A stretch of DNA of 64,000 nt, from the NCBI RefSeq assembly GCF_007860015.1, contig NZ_SJPS01000006.1:124001-188000 (forward strand), read 5' to 3'. The position numbers and the translations under genes were made by a program. The stretch is from Bythopirellula polymerisocia (GTDB lineage Bacteria; Planctomycetota; Planctomycetia; Pirellulales; Lacipirellulaceae). The notes beneath the pieces are model-generated. The model searched no databases and had not been told where the DNA came from. It was given only the letters and a program-made list of their open reading frames with translations. Within the stretch, counting starts at the first letter, position 1. Each line of letters begins with the position of its first letter. This document shows positions 1 through 9,068 of the stretch, in pieces.

Positions 1-271
1 TTAAATGTTTGTCGTCATCGATATTGAGTGTGATCAAGGCACCCGTATCAGTATCTTCGACCTTATCCACGCGACCAATGAGAATCCCACGGCGACGCAC
101 GGGAGTGTCCGGCGCGACCCCAGGTGCCTGATCCACGAGCAGTTGTAACTGGTAATGCCCGCTGAAGGGCGACCAAGACAAGTCACTACTCATCAAGATT
201 AATACCACTGTGGAGATGCCAGTAAAGAACACCATCGCCCCGACGCGGAATTTTTTCGTTCGATCATCCAT
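1..271 (-). CDS. mlaD: MlaD/Mce-domain lipid transport protein (5' part only)
   Basis: About 90 N-terminal residues are present; the gene continues past the left edge. The translation opens MDDRTKKFRVGAMVFF, has one membrane anchor (about residues 10-27), and then a start of an Mce/MlaD domain (YQLQLLVDQAPGVAPDTPVR, followed by RGILIGRVDKV). In this family the anchored MlaD forms the periplasmic lipid-carrying ring on an MlaE/MlaF transporter. Its ATG overlaps the stop of the upstream ATPase gene (TGATG), so the two are translationally coupled. Family assignment rests on domain pattern and on the mlaE-mlaF neighbours; the direction of lipid movement cannot be told. Confidence 0.85.
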   Translation of the reverse strand, partial: MDDRTKKFRVGAMVFFTGISTVVLILMSSDLSWSPFSGHYQLQLLVDQAPGVAPDTPVRRRGILIGRVDKVEDTDTGALITLNIDDDKHL

Positions 272-1104
272 CAGATCACCATTCCTTCTTCAGCATTTTC
301 ATTCATCTCCATAAGTCGGTCACCCGCCTCACCGCGAATGAATTGGGCCACGCGCCGATCCTTGGTGCGTTCGATCTCATCGGGAGTTCCATCAAAGAGA
401 ATTTGTGATTCGCCTGCGGCCAACCTTGCGAGTGGATAAAGCATCACAATGCGATCGGCCACCTTCTGTGCCGTCTTCATGTCGTGGGTGACAATGATAC
501 TCGTCACCGGATTCTTCTTGCGAGTGCGCATCATTAGCTCATTGATCACGTCGCTCACAATAGGGTCTAGCCCCGTGGTCGGCTCATCATAGAGCAATAC
601 TTCTGGCTTCATGATCAGGGCTCGCGCCAGTCCGACTCGCTTCCGCATACCGCCAGACAACTCCGCGGGACGCTTGCGCAAAACGGCCGTGGGGAGTCCC
701 ACTTCAGCCAATCGAGCCAACATTGACTCTTCATGCGCGGCACGCTGATCGGGATGATGCTGCCGCAAGGGAAACGAAATATTTTCGGCAACCGTCATGC
801 TGTCGAATAAAGCAGCGTTCTGGAATACGAACCCAAATCGAGTCCGCTCTTGGGTGAGTTCCTGATCAGTAAGTTGATCGATACGTTGCCCGTCAAACTT
901 CACAAATCCACTTGAAGGCCGCACGAGCCCGATGATTGTTTTCAGCAAGACCGTCTTCCCACAACCACTTTCGCCAATGATTGCCAATGTTTGTCCAGCA
1001 GGAACTGAAAGGGAAATATTGCGCAGCACATCTTGCCGACCGAAGCTCACATTAAGAGAGTCGATTTCGATGATTGGCTCGCGATTTGATTGAGAAACTG
1101 CCAT
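271..1104 (-). CDS. mlaF: Mla-type ABC transporter ATPase
   Basis: ATPase that powers the MlaE permease in phospholipid transport between the membranes. Visible motifs: Walker A GESGCGKT, ABC signature LSGGMRKRVGLARAL, Walker B LLYDEPTTGLDP, then the switch His in IIVTHD. A longer frame opens at 1137, but the ATG at 1104 (MAVSQSNREP) overlaps the mlaE stop as TAATG and sits just before the start of the conserved domain (IIEIDSLNVSF), so I prefer it. Length of about 277 residues is normal for MlaF. It is the middle gene of mlaE-mlaF-mlaD. Confidence 0.9.
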   Translation of the reverse strand: MAVSQSNREPIIEIDSLNVSFGRQDVLRNISLSVPAGQTLAIIGESGCGKTVLLKTIIGLVRPSSGFVKFDGQRIDQLTDQELTQERTRFGFVFQNAALFDSMTVAENISFPLRQHHPDQRAAHEESMLARLAEVGLPTAVLRKRPAELSGGMRKRVGLARALIMKPEVLLYDEPTTGLDPIVSDVINELMMRTRKKNPVTSIIVTHDMKTAQKVADRIVMLYPLARLAAGESQILFDGTPDEIERTKDRRVAQFIRGEAGDRLMEMNENAEEGMVI

Positions 1105-1976
1105 TACCCGTTGAGTAACATGGGACTGGTCGGCCACAGATACGAATAGACGTTATCGAGCATGATGCTCAGGAACAGATCGAGCACGATGATCACGACG
1201 AATGACTGCACAAAAGCACTCGTTGCCGCTTGACCCACCCCTTCGGCACCAGCTTTACAGTGAAAGCCGCGGTAGCAGCTCACCAGTCCGATCGTCGCAC
1301 CGAAGAACACACTCTTGATCACACCATAAAGCAGATCCCAATTCTCGACGTAGAGCTTGGAATTCGCTGAGTAATGGTGCACATCAATATTAAGGAGAAA
1401 CACGCAATACGCTGCCCCGCCCACGACACCCATGAACACGGCCATGATGGTAAGCGATGGAATTAACAGTAGACAACTCAAGAAGCGGGGGACCACAAGA
1501 AAATGAATCGGATTGGCACCCATGCTCGACAAGGCATCGATCTGCTCGGTAACGCGCATCGTACCAAGTTCCGCAGCCATCGCGCTGCCAACTCGACCGG
1601 CTAGCATCGTGGCGGCCAGAACGGGGCCCAATTCACGAAACATCGTGCGGTTGATCACGCCACCTAATTGAGTCTCCAGCCCGAACGCGCGGAACTGCGA
1701 ATAGGACTGCACGGCAAGCACCATTCCGATGAAGGTCCCTGTCAGAGCCACTACGGGTAAACTCAGCACGCCGATCTGATACATGTTCGTATAGAGTGCA
1801 TCTCTACTCGGTAGGCGAGCGAGTAGCCAGCGCAGCGTCTGCCACGCAAAGAGCGTCATGTCTCCCAACGTCTCAATCGACCGCAACACCACGGCACCCA
1901 AGTCGGCGATCGGATCGGTTAGCACCGACAACACATTTCGCCGCGGTCGCGGTGCGTATTCAATTCCGGTTGACAT
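1104..1976 (-). CDS. mlaE: Mla-type ABC transporter permease
   Basis: 290-residue polytopic inner-membrane protein of the MlaE family. The diagnostic stretch LGTMRVTEQIDALSSMGANP and the following VVPRFLSC are present, with hydrophobic segments before and after. Partners are the ATPase and Mce protein encoded immediately downstream; the set is expected to shuttle phospholipids across the envelope and implies an outer membrane. It appears to be the first gene of the operon. The leading MSTGIEYAPRPRRN is hydrophilic. Confidence 0.9.
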   Translation of the reverse strand: MSTGIEYAPRPRRNVLSVLTDPIADLGAVVLRSIETLGDMTLFAWQTLRWLLARLPSRDALYTNMYQIGVLSLPVVALTGTFIGMVLAVQSYSQFRAFGLETQLGGVINRTMFRELGPVLAATMLAGRVGSAMAAELGTMRVTEQIDALSSMGANPIHFLVVPRFLSCLLLIPSLTIMAVFMGVVGGAAYCVFLLNIDVHHYSANSKLYVENWDLLYGVIKSVFFGATIGLVSCYRGFHCKAGAEGVGQAATSAFVQSFVVIIVLDLFLSIMLDNVYSYLWPTSPMLLNG

Positions 1977-2182
1977 AGAAGAAGACCCTCATTCATCAGC
2001 CACAGTGGCGCTATCGTTCGGTTTAGTTGATAATGAAAGCGATAACTGCTTCCTGCGCGCACCTCGACTCTTTATTGAGTTTCGACCTCTGGAGATTGCC
2101 GCTTGAGCAAAGATTACCGATGGCGACGAGATGGCAGCTTAGGCAAGATTTGCCGCGCCAAATGGAGCTGATTCTAACAGAA

Positions 2183-2222
2183 AGGAACCGGTTGGCCCTG
2201 CGAGGGATGCCAACCGGTTCCT
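2183..2222. terminator. 14-bp perfect inverted repeat in the 1977-2608 spacer
   Basis: Arms AGGAACCGGTTGGC (2183-2196) and GCCAACCGGTTCCT (2209-2222) pair perfectly around a 12-nt loop. It lies downstream of the minus-strand gene at 2609-3043 and could end that transcript; no long T-tract follows on either strand. I see no convincing gene in the rest of the 630-bp spacer. Confidence 0.5.
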
Positions 2223-2480
2223 CATCTTCCAGTCCTCCTCGGCTATTGCCCGTGGCGGGATAAGGAGCGTCATACGTCGACGCACTAAGACGAGAGGCAA
2301 CGCCTGGGTCAGTGCTACGCCTTCAATTTGCGGGAGAGAAGACTTTGCCGCTGCGTGCCTGGCGGACTGCTTGGAAGGTAATGCACACTGCATGCCAAAC
2401 CAAGAATCAAACGCCAGCAACGAAAGATCTAGCTACCGAAATTTACGGATGAAACATGAATAACATGAAATGCTGACTTA

Positions 2481-2512
2481 AATCCGTGTTCAATCTGTTT
2501 CAATCCATGGCC
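2481..2512. repeat. Short imperfect direct repeat, about 10-11 bp units
   Basis: Three imperfect units: AATCCGTGTTC, AATCTGTTTC and AATCCATGGCC. Intergenic, function unknown. It resembles other short-period phrases found between genes in this window. Confidence 0.4.
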
Positions 2513-2608
2513 AAAAAACTTCTCTGTCCTGGAAGCCTGCTCGCGTGACTCATCATGCATTGATAGCATTCCAAGTTGCAAGTCTTACAAAATTAGTCGC
2601 TAGTTATC

Positions 2609-3043
2609 TTACGAATTGAGATTCCTAAGCACACTAGCCAGCATGGCTTCAAACACGCGATGTACTTCCTCAAACTCCCGATCCTCAGCCTGCGCGATCA
2701 ATAGAAAGTTTGCCTCTGGAGTCTCGATGCCCTTAATCCAACAGGTGTTTGTCAGATCTAATAAGAAGAAATTGACCGTGTACCCCACAATCAAATGCCC
2801 TTCGAGGATTTCTTCGGTCGGCTCGACATCCATCTCCTGATACTCAGCCCGCAGTGCAGCCAGGGCCTCATCGAACAACGGTTCTAGCTCTGTTTCGGCG
2901 GGTTGCTTGCTGAGTTGCCAGAAAGCCGTATGCGAACTCGAAAGCACCACCTGTTCATTGCCAGGCGTATCCTCCTGTATCTCGACAGACCAATTCTCCG
3001 GATACTCAAAACAGATTCCAAGCTTATCAAACGTCGCAGGCAT
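2609..3043 (-). CDS. DUF1795/PsbP-like small protein
   Basis: 144 residues with no signal peptide or membrane segment. The start TFDKLGICFEYPENWSVE is typical of proteins with a PsbP-like/DUF1795 (DcrB-like) fold, in which this strand pair precedes a compact alpha/beta domain. A closing helix (EFEEVHRVFEAMLASVL) matches the family layout. Monocistronic; oriented as mlaE but 630 bp upstream of it. Exact function unknown. Confidence 0.65.
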   Translation of the reverse strand: MPATFDKLGICFEYPENWSVEIQEDTPGNEQVVLSSSHTAFWQLSKQPAETELEPLFDEALAALRAEYQEMDVEPTEEILEGHLIVGYTVNFFLLDLTNTCWIKGIETPEANFLLIAQAEDREFEEVHRVFEAMLASVLRNLNS

Positions 3044-3262
3044 GTGGGGAAGTGGTTGGAGGCGGGTGGCGAGCGGGAAGCGTAAGCTTCCTGAAAAATA
3101 ACTTCAGTACCTTCACTGCTAGCAGATTCTATCAGCACCTTCCATCAATTGCCACTGCCGTTGCCTCCTTCTCAACGTGCTTGCTACGATTCGCCCGCTC
3201 TTGTCCCTACCATTTAGTCGATTGGGCCGAAGGTGCTTTTCTATTCTCGGCAGTCACGATTG

Positions 3263-4141
3263 ATGTTTGTTTGCTGCGCGATTGCGCTTGCCGTTAGCGG
3301 CTGCGCTCTCGGCAAGAAAAAGCTGGTCCCCGAGTCGCTTACCACCTGTCGAGAACTCTCCCGTGAAGGGGTGACCGCCATGGAGACTGGTCAGTGGAAT
3401 CGTGCACAGACACTGCTGACCGGCGCAGTCGAGGCCAGCCCAAGCGATGCCGAAGCACGGCGTAATCTGGCCGAGGCACTGTGGCAACAAGGCTCCCATC
3501 GCGACGCCGTTGTCCATATGGAAACCGCCGTCCGGCTCGACCCTCGTCACGCACCGACACTAGTCCGTTCCGGCGAGATGTTGCTCATGGTTGGCGCAGG
3601 TGAGCGTGCCATGCAGCGCGCCGAGGAAGCCATCAAGGTCGATCCTACTTTGGCCGGCTCCTGGGCTCTGAGAGGCCGCGTCTATCGACAACAAGGTGAA
3701 CTCAACAGAGGCTTGGCCGACATGCAACAATCCTTGCGATTCGCGCCGCACGATTCGGGTGCATTGCTTGAGGTAGCGCAAATCCAACATGAACTTGGTC
3801 AACCGCAACGTAGCTTGTCGACCTTGCACTATCTCCTCGACGTATATCCACCTGGCGAAGAACCACAACAGGTGCTTTGGCTCGAAGGCCTGGCCTACGA
3901 CTCTCTGGGTCGACATCAGGAGGCCGTCGAGAGTCTCCAAGCCGCTAGCGTGCGGGGAGAGCCTCGCGCCGAATTATTGTTTCAACTCGCACAAGCAGAA
4001 CAAGCCGCCGGCCAACGTGACGCGGCAACTGTAACCCTGCAACGCGCGATCGCCATCGACGCCGGCCACGAACCCAGCCGCGTGATGCTCGCACAACTTC
4101 AAGAAGTCGAGATTTCCGCCGGGCAAACGATCCTCCGCTAA
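3263..4141 (+). CDS. TPR-repeat lipoprotein
   Basis: An exported TPR scaffold protein. From the ATG at 3263 (MFVCCAIALAVSGC) the product begins with a short signal peptide and a lipobox ending AVSGC, so lipidation on that Cys is expected; an earlier ATG at 3233 adds ten residues. The mature part is made of about six TPR-like helix pairs (for example WNRAQTLLTGAVEASPSDAEARRNLAEAL). No catalytic domain. Followed directly by a hairpin. The binding partner is unknown. Confidence 0.8.
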   Translation: MFVCCAIALAVSGCALGKKKLVPESLTTCRELSREGVTAMETGQWNRAQTLLTGAVEASPSDAEARRNLAEALWQQGSHRDAVVHMETAVRLDPRHAPTLVRSGEMLLMVGAGERAMQRAEEAIKVDPTLAGSWALRGRVYRQQGELNRGLADMQQSLRFAPHDSGALLEVAQIQHELGQPQRSLSTLHYLLDVYPPGEEPQQVLWLEGLAYDSLGRHQEAVESLQAASVRGEPRAELLFQLAQAEQAAGQRDAATVTLQRAIAIDAGHEPSRVMLAQLQEVEISAGQTILR

Positions 4142-4158
4142 AAAAATGGGGGAATGCA

Positions 4159-4205
4159 GGAATGGGAGGAATGAAGAAATCGAATTCCTTCAGTCCTCCC
4201 ATTCC
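4159..4205. terminator. Hairpin downstream of the TPR lipoprotein gene
   Basis: Perfect 12-bp arms GGAATGGGAGGA (4159-4170) and TCCTCCCATTCC (4194-4205), with a further TGAAG/CTTCA pairing inside. It starts 18 nt after the TAA of the TPR gene. There is no long T-run, so it may be a terminator or a transcript-stabilising stem. Confidence 0.55.
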
Positions 4206-4320
4206 TAAATTTCCCACTTTCCTTCCTTCCTCAATTCATATCCTCACTTTTGGCAACTGTAAGGTATGCTTCAGTGGCCCCGCCTCCCATCCTTCCAACA
4301 CACCTGCCAGGAACGCGCCC

Positions 4321-4560
4321 ATGTCCGCAATTGCCGAAATATCTGCATCATCCAATTTCGTTGACCGCCGCGAAGCCCAGGCCGATGGGGCTGCCCCCGG
4401 TCGTGAACGCCGCCAATTTGCCAACAGCCACTCCGAGCTTTCACCGGATGCCGCCGAATTAGCCCGCTCGATTGATCAATACAAATTGCTCCATCGCCGC
4501 CGCTTTATCGACTTTGAAGAGATGCTAGGCATCATCAAGAACTTGGGCTACAGCAAATAG
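4321..4560 (+). CDS. Small conserved planctomycete-type protein
   Basis: 79 residues from the ATG at 4321. The frame opens earlier at 4162, but that part runs through the hairpin and looks non-coding. The C-terminal half (ELARSIDQYKLLHRRRFI, then DFEEMLGIIKNLGYSK) has the look of a conserved helical module; the N-terminal half is Ala/Arg-rich and probably disordered. Function unknown; no membrane segment. Confidence 0.65.
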   Translation: MSAIAEISASSNFVDRREAQADGAAPGRERRQFANSHSELSPDAAELARSIDQYKLLHRRRFIDFEEMLGIIKNLGYSK

Positions 4561-4608
4561 ACCTACCGCAACGCTAGACGAGCTACGTTCGAACCTGCAG
4601 CGACCGTT

Positions 4609-5574
4609 CTATGTCGCTCGCAAGAACGCCATCCGCAGTTCTCGCCCAGTGACAAAGCCCACGGTCTTGCCATCCTTACTCCTTACGTGCCCTAGGGCAT
4701 CGTCCGTTTGGCCCAGCTTGCGCAATGCCGCTAGGCACGACAGGTTTTCCTTCAGTTCCACCATTGGCAGGGGCTCGGGCAACGTCGGCGAATCGCTTAG
4801 GAACAAATCCATCATCCTCAGGTACCCCACCAACTCCCGCTTGTTCCGAGGGTCCTCCACCGGCAACAGCGCCCGATGATTCCGTTGCGCGATCCGTAGC
4901 ACATCGCTCTTGCTCATCGTAGTTGTCACACGCACTACCCGGTCATGCCGCTGAACGATCGTTTTGAGAGGCAACCCGGCAACCGCCAACATCGCCTGGG
5001 CTAAAGTTTGCTGGGCAGGCCTAAGAATTCCCGCCTCGTGTCCCTCGGTAATCAACTCAGCCAACTCGCGGCGGGCAAGCCTGAGTCGTAATTCCTGCGG
5101 TGAGCTGCTCGTAATAATCTGCACCGCGCGGCTGAAGGCCCACAGCAATGCTGTGACCGGAAAAAACAACACTGTGCATCCCAGCAGCGGACCCGTACAA
5201 CGTTTTAAGAGCCGATTGGGTGCATCGTAGAATAAATTCTTGGGCAAAAGTTCTCCCAACAGAAAAACTACCGGCGCGAGGATGATTGGCCCCAGGATTT
5301 CGACTAATAGACCACCGTCGGGAAAGAGCCGCTGCGAGCCAATCACCACACTCAGCGATACCAGGTAGTTAGCCAAGTTGTTACCGACGAGTGTCGTTCC
5401 GACAAACACCGTCGGCTGATTGCCGAGCCACAACAAGGCCTTTGAGGTCCAATTCCCGGCAAGCGCTTCGATTCCCAGCCGTACACGAGTGATGCGATAG
5501 AATCCCGTTTCGCTGCCACTGAAAAAGGCACTAAGCGTTAAGCCTAACAGGAATAGTAAGCTAGCGACTATCAC
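4609..5574 (-). CDS. CNNM/CorC-type membrane protein with C-terminal CBS region
   Basis: A DUF21 (CNNM) transmembrane domain, about residues 1-175 (starting VIVASLLFLLGLTLSAFFSGSETGFYR), is followed by a soluble region resembling CBS domains (TIVQRHDRVVRVTTTMSKS and onwards). This family is linked to Mg2+/Co2+ efflux or homeostasis. The GTG at 5574 is chosen because it overlaps the upstream stop (GTGA) and is preceded by GGAGGAG; the frame from 5661 would overlap the preceding gene. It lacks the terminal CorC_HlyC domain that its neighbour carries, so the pair may work as a heteromer. Confidence 0.8.
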   Translation of the reverse strand: MIVASLLFLLGLTLSAFFSGSETGFYRITRVRLGIEALAGNWTSKALLWLGNQPTVFVGTTLVGNNLANYLVSLSVVIGSQRLFPDGGLLVEILGPIILAPVVFLLGELLPKNLFYDAPNRLLKRCTGPLLGCTVLFFPVTALLWAFSRAVQIITSSSPQELRLRLARRELAELITEGHEAGILRPAQQTLAQAMLAVAGLPLKTIVQRHDRVVRVTTTMSKSDVLRIAQRNHRALLPVEDPRNKRELVGYLRMMDLFLSDSPTLPEPLPMVELKENLSCLAALRKLGQTDDALGHVRSKDGKTVGFVTGRELRMAFLRAT

Positions 5575-6830
5575 GAACTCTCCTCCATAGCTTGGAAGAG
5601 TTCCAATTCCACCAAGATATTGGGCTCTGTACCCAGCACGCGAAACCGAAACGGGGGCCACTCGACTTCGTCTCCCACTTCAGGCAATCTCTGCAGTACT
5701 TCCTGTAAAACCCCTGCCACCGTAGTACTTTTACATTTGGGGAGCGTCACTGCAAAAAACCTGCTCAAGCGGCGCAAGCTGGTCATCCCCGTAACATGCC
5801 ATAAGTTGTCCCCCACGGGATGAATCGATGCTGTGGCTAACATCCGCGCGCTGCGGCTCGAATCGTCCTCAAAGACTGTGTGCAATAAATCCTCTAGCGT
5901 GACGATCCCAATCGTCTCGCCAAATTCGTTAATAACTGCTGCCACTTCCCGATCTTCCGCATTCAGAGTATCGAAGACAGAAGCCACTGTAGCAGACCAA
6001 GGTACGTACACCACCGGTTGAGCAAAATGCTCCAGGTTGTGATGCGGGATCGTGCAAAGCAACTTCAAGGCGATGGCACCCGCAATTTCTTCGCTCTCCG
6101 GTTCCGTCACCAGCAAGTAGCCGCTCAGCGGAAATTCACCTCCCAGGTCGGCTAGCTGGACGGGCGGCGAATACTTTTGGTACAGCGTCCGAGGCCTCAT
6201 CAACTCCTCGGCCGTCAGGTCCGATAGTAACACGATGTTCTGCAGTGCGGTCCGTTCTTGTGCGGCTAATTCCTCATCCGGTGTAGAGATCGTGATCGCC
6301 TGCTCCAGATCCGCCAATTCCAAGTACTGCTCTTTCTCAAAGTTGGGAAAAAGGAGTCGTCGCAAGGCATGGTTGATCGCTGAGAACACCGGTGCCAACG
6401 GACTGAAAACCCTCACCGCTAAGGTCAATGGAAAACTTATGATGCTCGATACCTGCCGCGGGGCAAGTACGCCAATCGTCTTGGGCACCATCTCGCCGAA
6501 TATTATCAGCGTAATCAGGGCCACAAAGGCTACCATCCCCGCTTCAGCAGAATGGCGTTCGCTTTGCAGTCGAATGCTCACTACCGAAGCGATGGCAAAG
6601 TAACCAATATTTAAGATCAGGTTCCAAAACAGGATCGCCATCAGCAATTTTTCTGGATGCGCCAAGAGTCGAACGGCCACCCGCTGGGGAGGCGTCCCAC
6701 GCTTGAGCCGCCGCCGATCCTCGGGTTGCAGCGAAAACAGCGCTGCCTCACTGCAAGAAAAGAATGCCGATCCAACAACGATCAACGCCATCGCGGCAAA
6801 CGCAGCGCCAAAATTTTGCAGCAGGATCAC
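5571..6830 (-). CDS. HlyC/CorC-family transporter (DUF21-CBS-CorC domain)
   Basis: 419 residues: DUF21/CNNM membrane domain with SAFFSCSEAALFSL near the start and GEMVPKTIGVLAPRQ in the middle; a CBS pair (about 200-330, including AAVINEFGETIGIVTLEDLL); and a terminal CorC_HlyC domain (FAVTLPKCKSTTVAGVL and FRFRVLGTEPN). Probable cation homeostasis protein of the inner membrane. Encoded directly ahead of a shorter paralogue with a 4-bp overlap. Confidence 0.85.
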   Translation of the reverse strand: MILLQNFGAAFAAMALIVVGSAFFSCSEAALFSLQPEDRRRLKRGTPPQRVAVRLLAHPEKLLMAILFWNLILNIGYFAIASVVSIRLQSERHSAEAGMVAFVALITLIIFGEMVPKTIGVLAPRQVSSIISFPLTLAVRVFSPLAPVFSAINHALRRLLFPNFEKEQYLELADLEQAITISTPDEELAAQERTALQNIVLLSDLTAEELMRPRTLYQKYSPPVQLADLGGEFPLSGYLLVTEPESEEIAGAIALKLLCTIPHHNLEHFAQPVVYVPWSATVASVFDTLNAEDREVAAVINEFGETIGIVTLEDLLHTVFEDDSSRSARMLATASIHPVGDNLWHVTGMTSLRRLSRFFAVTLPKCKSTTVAGVLQEVLQRLPEVGDEVEWPPFRFRVLGTEPNILVELELFQAMEESS

Positions 6831-6918
6831 GTTGGATTCTCACACATAGCAAAGGAATCTAGAGATGCAACTGAGTACCGAGAGCAAACCTTCTGACCCT
6901 CAATACTCGACTCGACCT

Positions 6919-8694
6919 CTAATCCTGTCCAGTCGTCCGACCGGTAGCAACATCGAATTCATAAATGGCCGGCACAAGCATCGCTGCCGTGGCAAAGGCA
7001 TAAGTAATGATCGTAATCAAGAACGCGGCGCCGAAACTCTGTTGGAAATAATTAGTAATCACAATGTAAGTGGCAAATGGTGTGATCCCCGAGGCCAGTG
7101 CGATTGCCCGCGAGGGATTTCGGATCCCCAAGGCATAGAACATCCCCGCCCCCCCGCAGACCATGAATGCGATGAATGCCTGAAGCTGATAGGTAAACGA
7201 ATTCTGAAACGCCATCATCATTCGCATGCAGACCCCGATTCCCAACAGCAAAAAAAGCACCGTGCTCAAGCTCACACCCACCGCCGTCTGCGACACGGCG
7301 TAGGTCATGCCGCAGTGGAGTCCCAGCACCGCCACAAAAAGGTTCATCACGATCAGCGACAACACAAGAAACACAAAGTTTTCCGTTCCCATTGCACCGG
7401 TGGCCCATAGCACGCCACTCAGTGCGAGCGGCAAAACAATCATCTCCTTCGAATTGTAAAACGTCCCCAGGAGTTTTCCGTAAATGATTTCCTGTGGACT
7501 CAAGTCCGTTACCAACAAAAGATCCAGTGCGCGCAAATCACGTTCGTTGGTGAGAGAGGTCACCGCCAATGCATTCACCAATACAAGTCCTAATACCATC
7601 AACGGCAACAGTGGCTTCGCCAGGGCAGGGAGGCTAGCCGCATACCGACTCCCGATATTGGCTTCCGTGTCGAGCATCGCCACCAGGGCCACCGCACAAA
7701 TGGCAAAGATCACAAGATAGGCGATCCGCACAACAATTATTTTCTTACCATAGGCCCAGGTACAAACTTCCCGCCACAAAATCGGGTTGTCCCACACTTG
7801 CTTTGACGTTTTCTCTTTTGGATTCGCGGCGGCCTGGGCTGCCAGCTTCTCAGCCTGTTCGTCGGTAAGCCGTGGTTGCGTTTCTTGCGACGGATTCCAT
7901 ACCCGCACTCGCAGTATGGCCCACAGGTTCAACAGAACTGCTGCCACAATCGCCACAATCATGAATAGATTGACCGCACCACCACACCACTCGAAAAGTG
8001 GATTGGCATCTCGCAGAGGTTGAATTGCCGCCAACACCGCCCGCAGCGGTGACAGTGCGATCGCCCAGGTCTCGGCAGGCACCCCCAGCCACTCGCTTCC
8101 AAACCGCCCACTGGCGAGCACCTCGCCACCAATCACCCACAAAACCAACCCCAACGTCGTCATCGCCAACGACTGAAAAGTTTTCTCTCGCCACAACGCA
8201 AGCGTTGAGCCCAAACTTCCCGCCACCGCAGCTGCCGCCACAGTGATACCCACTACCCGAAAAACTTGCCCGTAGGAGACTCCCCCCAGCAAGGTCAACA
8301 ACATCAACAACGGCACCGCCGCAAAGATCAGCACAAACACGCTAAGCGAACTGGCCAGCAACTTGCCTAGCACCAACTCAGCGTTGGTCATGCGGGTCAT
8401 CAACAAGAGGTCCAACGTGCGGCGATCCTTTTCCTGCGCCACCGCCGCGGTGGTCAGTAGCGCAGCAAACGCCACCGCCATCGCCATTTGCAGCGGAGCC
8501 AATAACCCGAACACAGCTGAGCCAAAGCGAGCCAAATCGCTCAGACTTCGCACATTTTGTGACCCCAGCAATATCAGCCAGGCCGTCAGTACCAACCCAA
8601 AGAGCGCAGCCACATACACGGCCCGTTGCAGGTAAAGTCGCCAACTGCGAACACTCGTGGTGACTTCGCGAGAAAAAACCGGGCCAATGAGCAA
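6919..8694 (-). CDS. ABC-2 type permease with two homologous halves
   Basis: 591-residue multi-spanning protein. Each half carries the same signature: AQEKDRRTLDLLLMTRMTN (about residues 87-105) and TNERDLRALDLLLVTDLSP (about 385-403), each followed by a YGKLL/LGKLL helix. It therefore looks like a fused or duplicated ABC-2 permease of the gliding/sodium-exporter type. A hydrophilic linker rich in Gln/Ala/Lys joins the halves. No ATPase gene is adjacent, so the partner must be encoded elsewhere. Substrate unknown. Confidence 0.75.
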   Translation of the reverse strand: MLIGPVFSREVTTSVRSWRLYLQRAVYVAALFGLVLTAWLILLGSQNVRSLSDLARFGSAVFGLLAPLQMAMAVAFAALLTTAAVAQEKDRRTLDLLLMTRMTNAELVLGKLLASSLSVFVLIFAAVPLLMLLTLLGGVSYGQVFRVVGITVAAAAVAGSLGSTLALWREKTFQSLAMTTLGLVLWVIGGEVLASGRFGSEWLGVPAETWAIALSPLRAVLAAIQPLRDANPLFEWCGGAVNLFMIVAIVAAVLLNLWAILRVRVWNPSQETQPRLTDEQAEKLAAQAAANPKEKTSKQVWDNPILWREVCTWAYGKKIIVVRIAYLVIFAICAVALVAMLDTEANIGSRYAASLPALAKPLLPLMVLGLVLVNALAVTSLTNERDLRALDLLLVTDLSPQEIIYGKLLGTFYNSKEMIVLPLALSGVLWATGAMGTENFVFLVLSLIVMNLFVAVLGLHCGMTYAVSQTAVGVSLSTVLFLLLGIGVCMRMMMAFQNSFTYQLQAFIAFMVCGGAGMFYALGIRNPSRAIALASGITPFATYIVITNYFQQSFGAAFLITIITYAFATAAMLVPAIYEFDVATGRTTGQD

Positions 8695-9068
8695 ACTAGA
8701 TATTCCTTACTCGAAACGAAACCACCAACTCCCATAACAGCGACTCAACGAGTCGCAGGTCCCCTTGGGCAACTGGGAAAGCTACGCCAACTCGGACGAC
8801 AAATGCCATTTCTGCCAGTTTCTCACTATAAGGCCCCCGGCAGGAAGAGTCGAGTGTGCAACCTGCAACGATAATAAGAGACACCTCCCCAAGACCCGCT
8901 GAATACTGCCCCAACGGAGTCATTTTTCCATAAGGGCGACTGGCTAGGCAGTCTAAAATGTCTAGAATGAACTTCGTCTGGGAAGCAAGATTCTTGTGTC
9001 CCGTGTTACCATACTGTTGCAATGCTCACATCGTGCATCTGCGACCCACTTTAAGGCAAACCATTTCC
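8695..9068. other. Intergenic region between divergent genes
   Basis: About 370 bp between the start of the ABC-2 permease gene and the start of the TPR protein gene. It must hold promoters for both directions. I could not assign them with confidence and see no gene. Confidence 0.5.

Noticed and set aside
2027..2420. Short frames on both strands in the spacer upstream of mlaE as genes
   Set aside because: They overlap each other and the perfect hairpin at 2183-2222, lack ribosome-binding sites and have no protein-like pattern.
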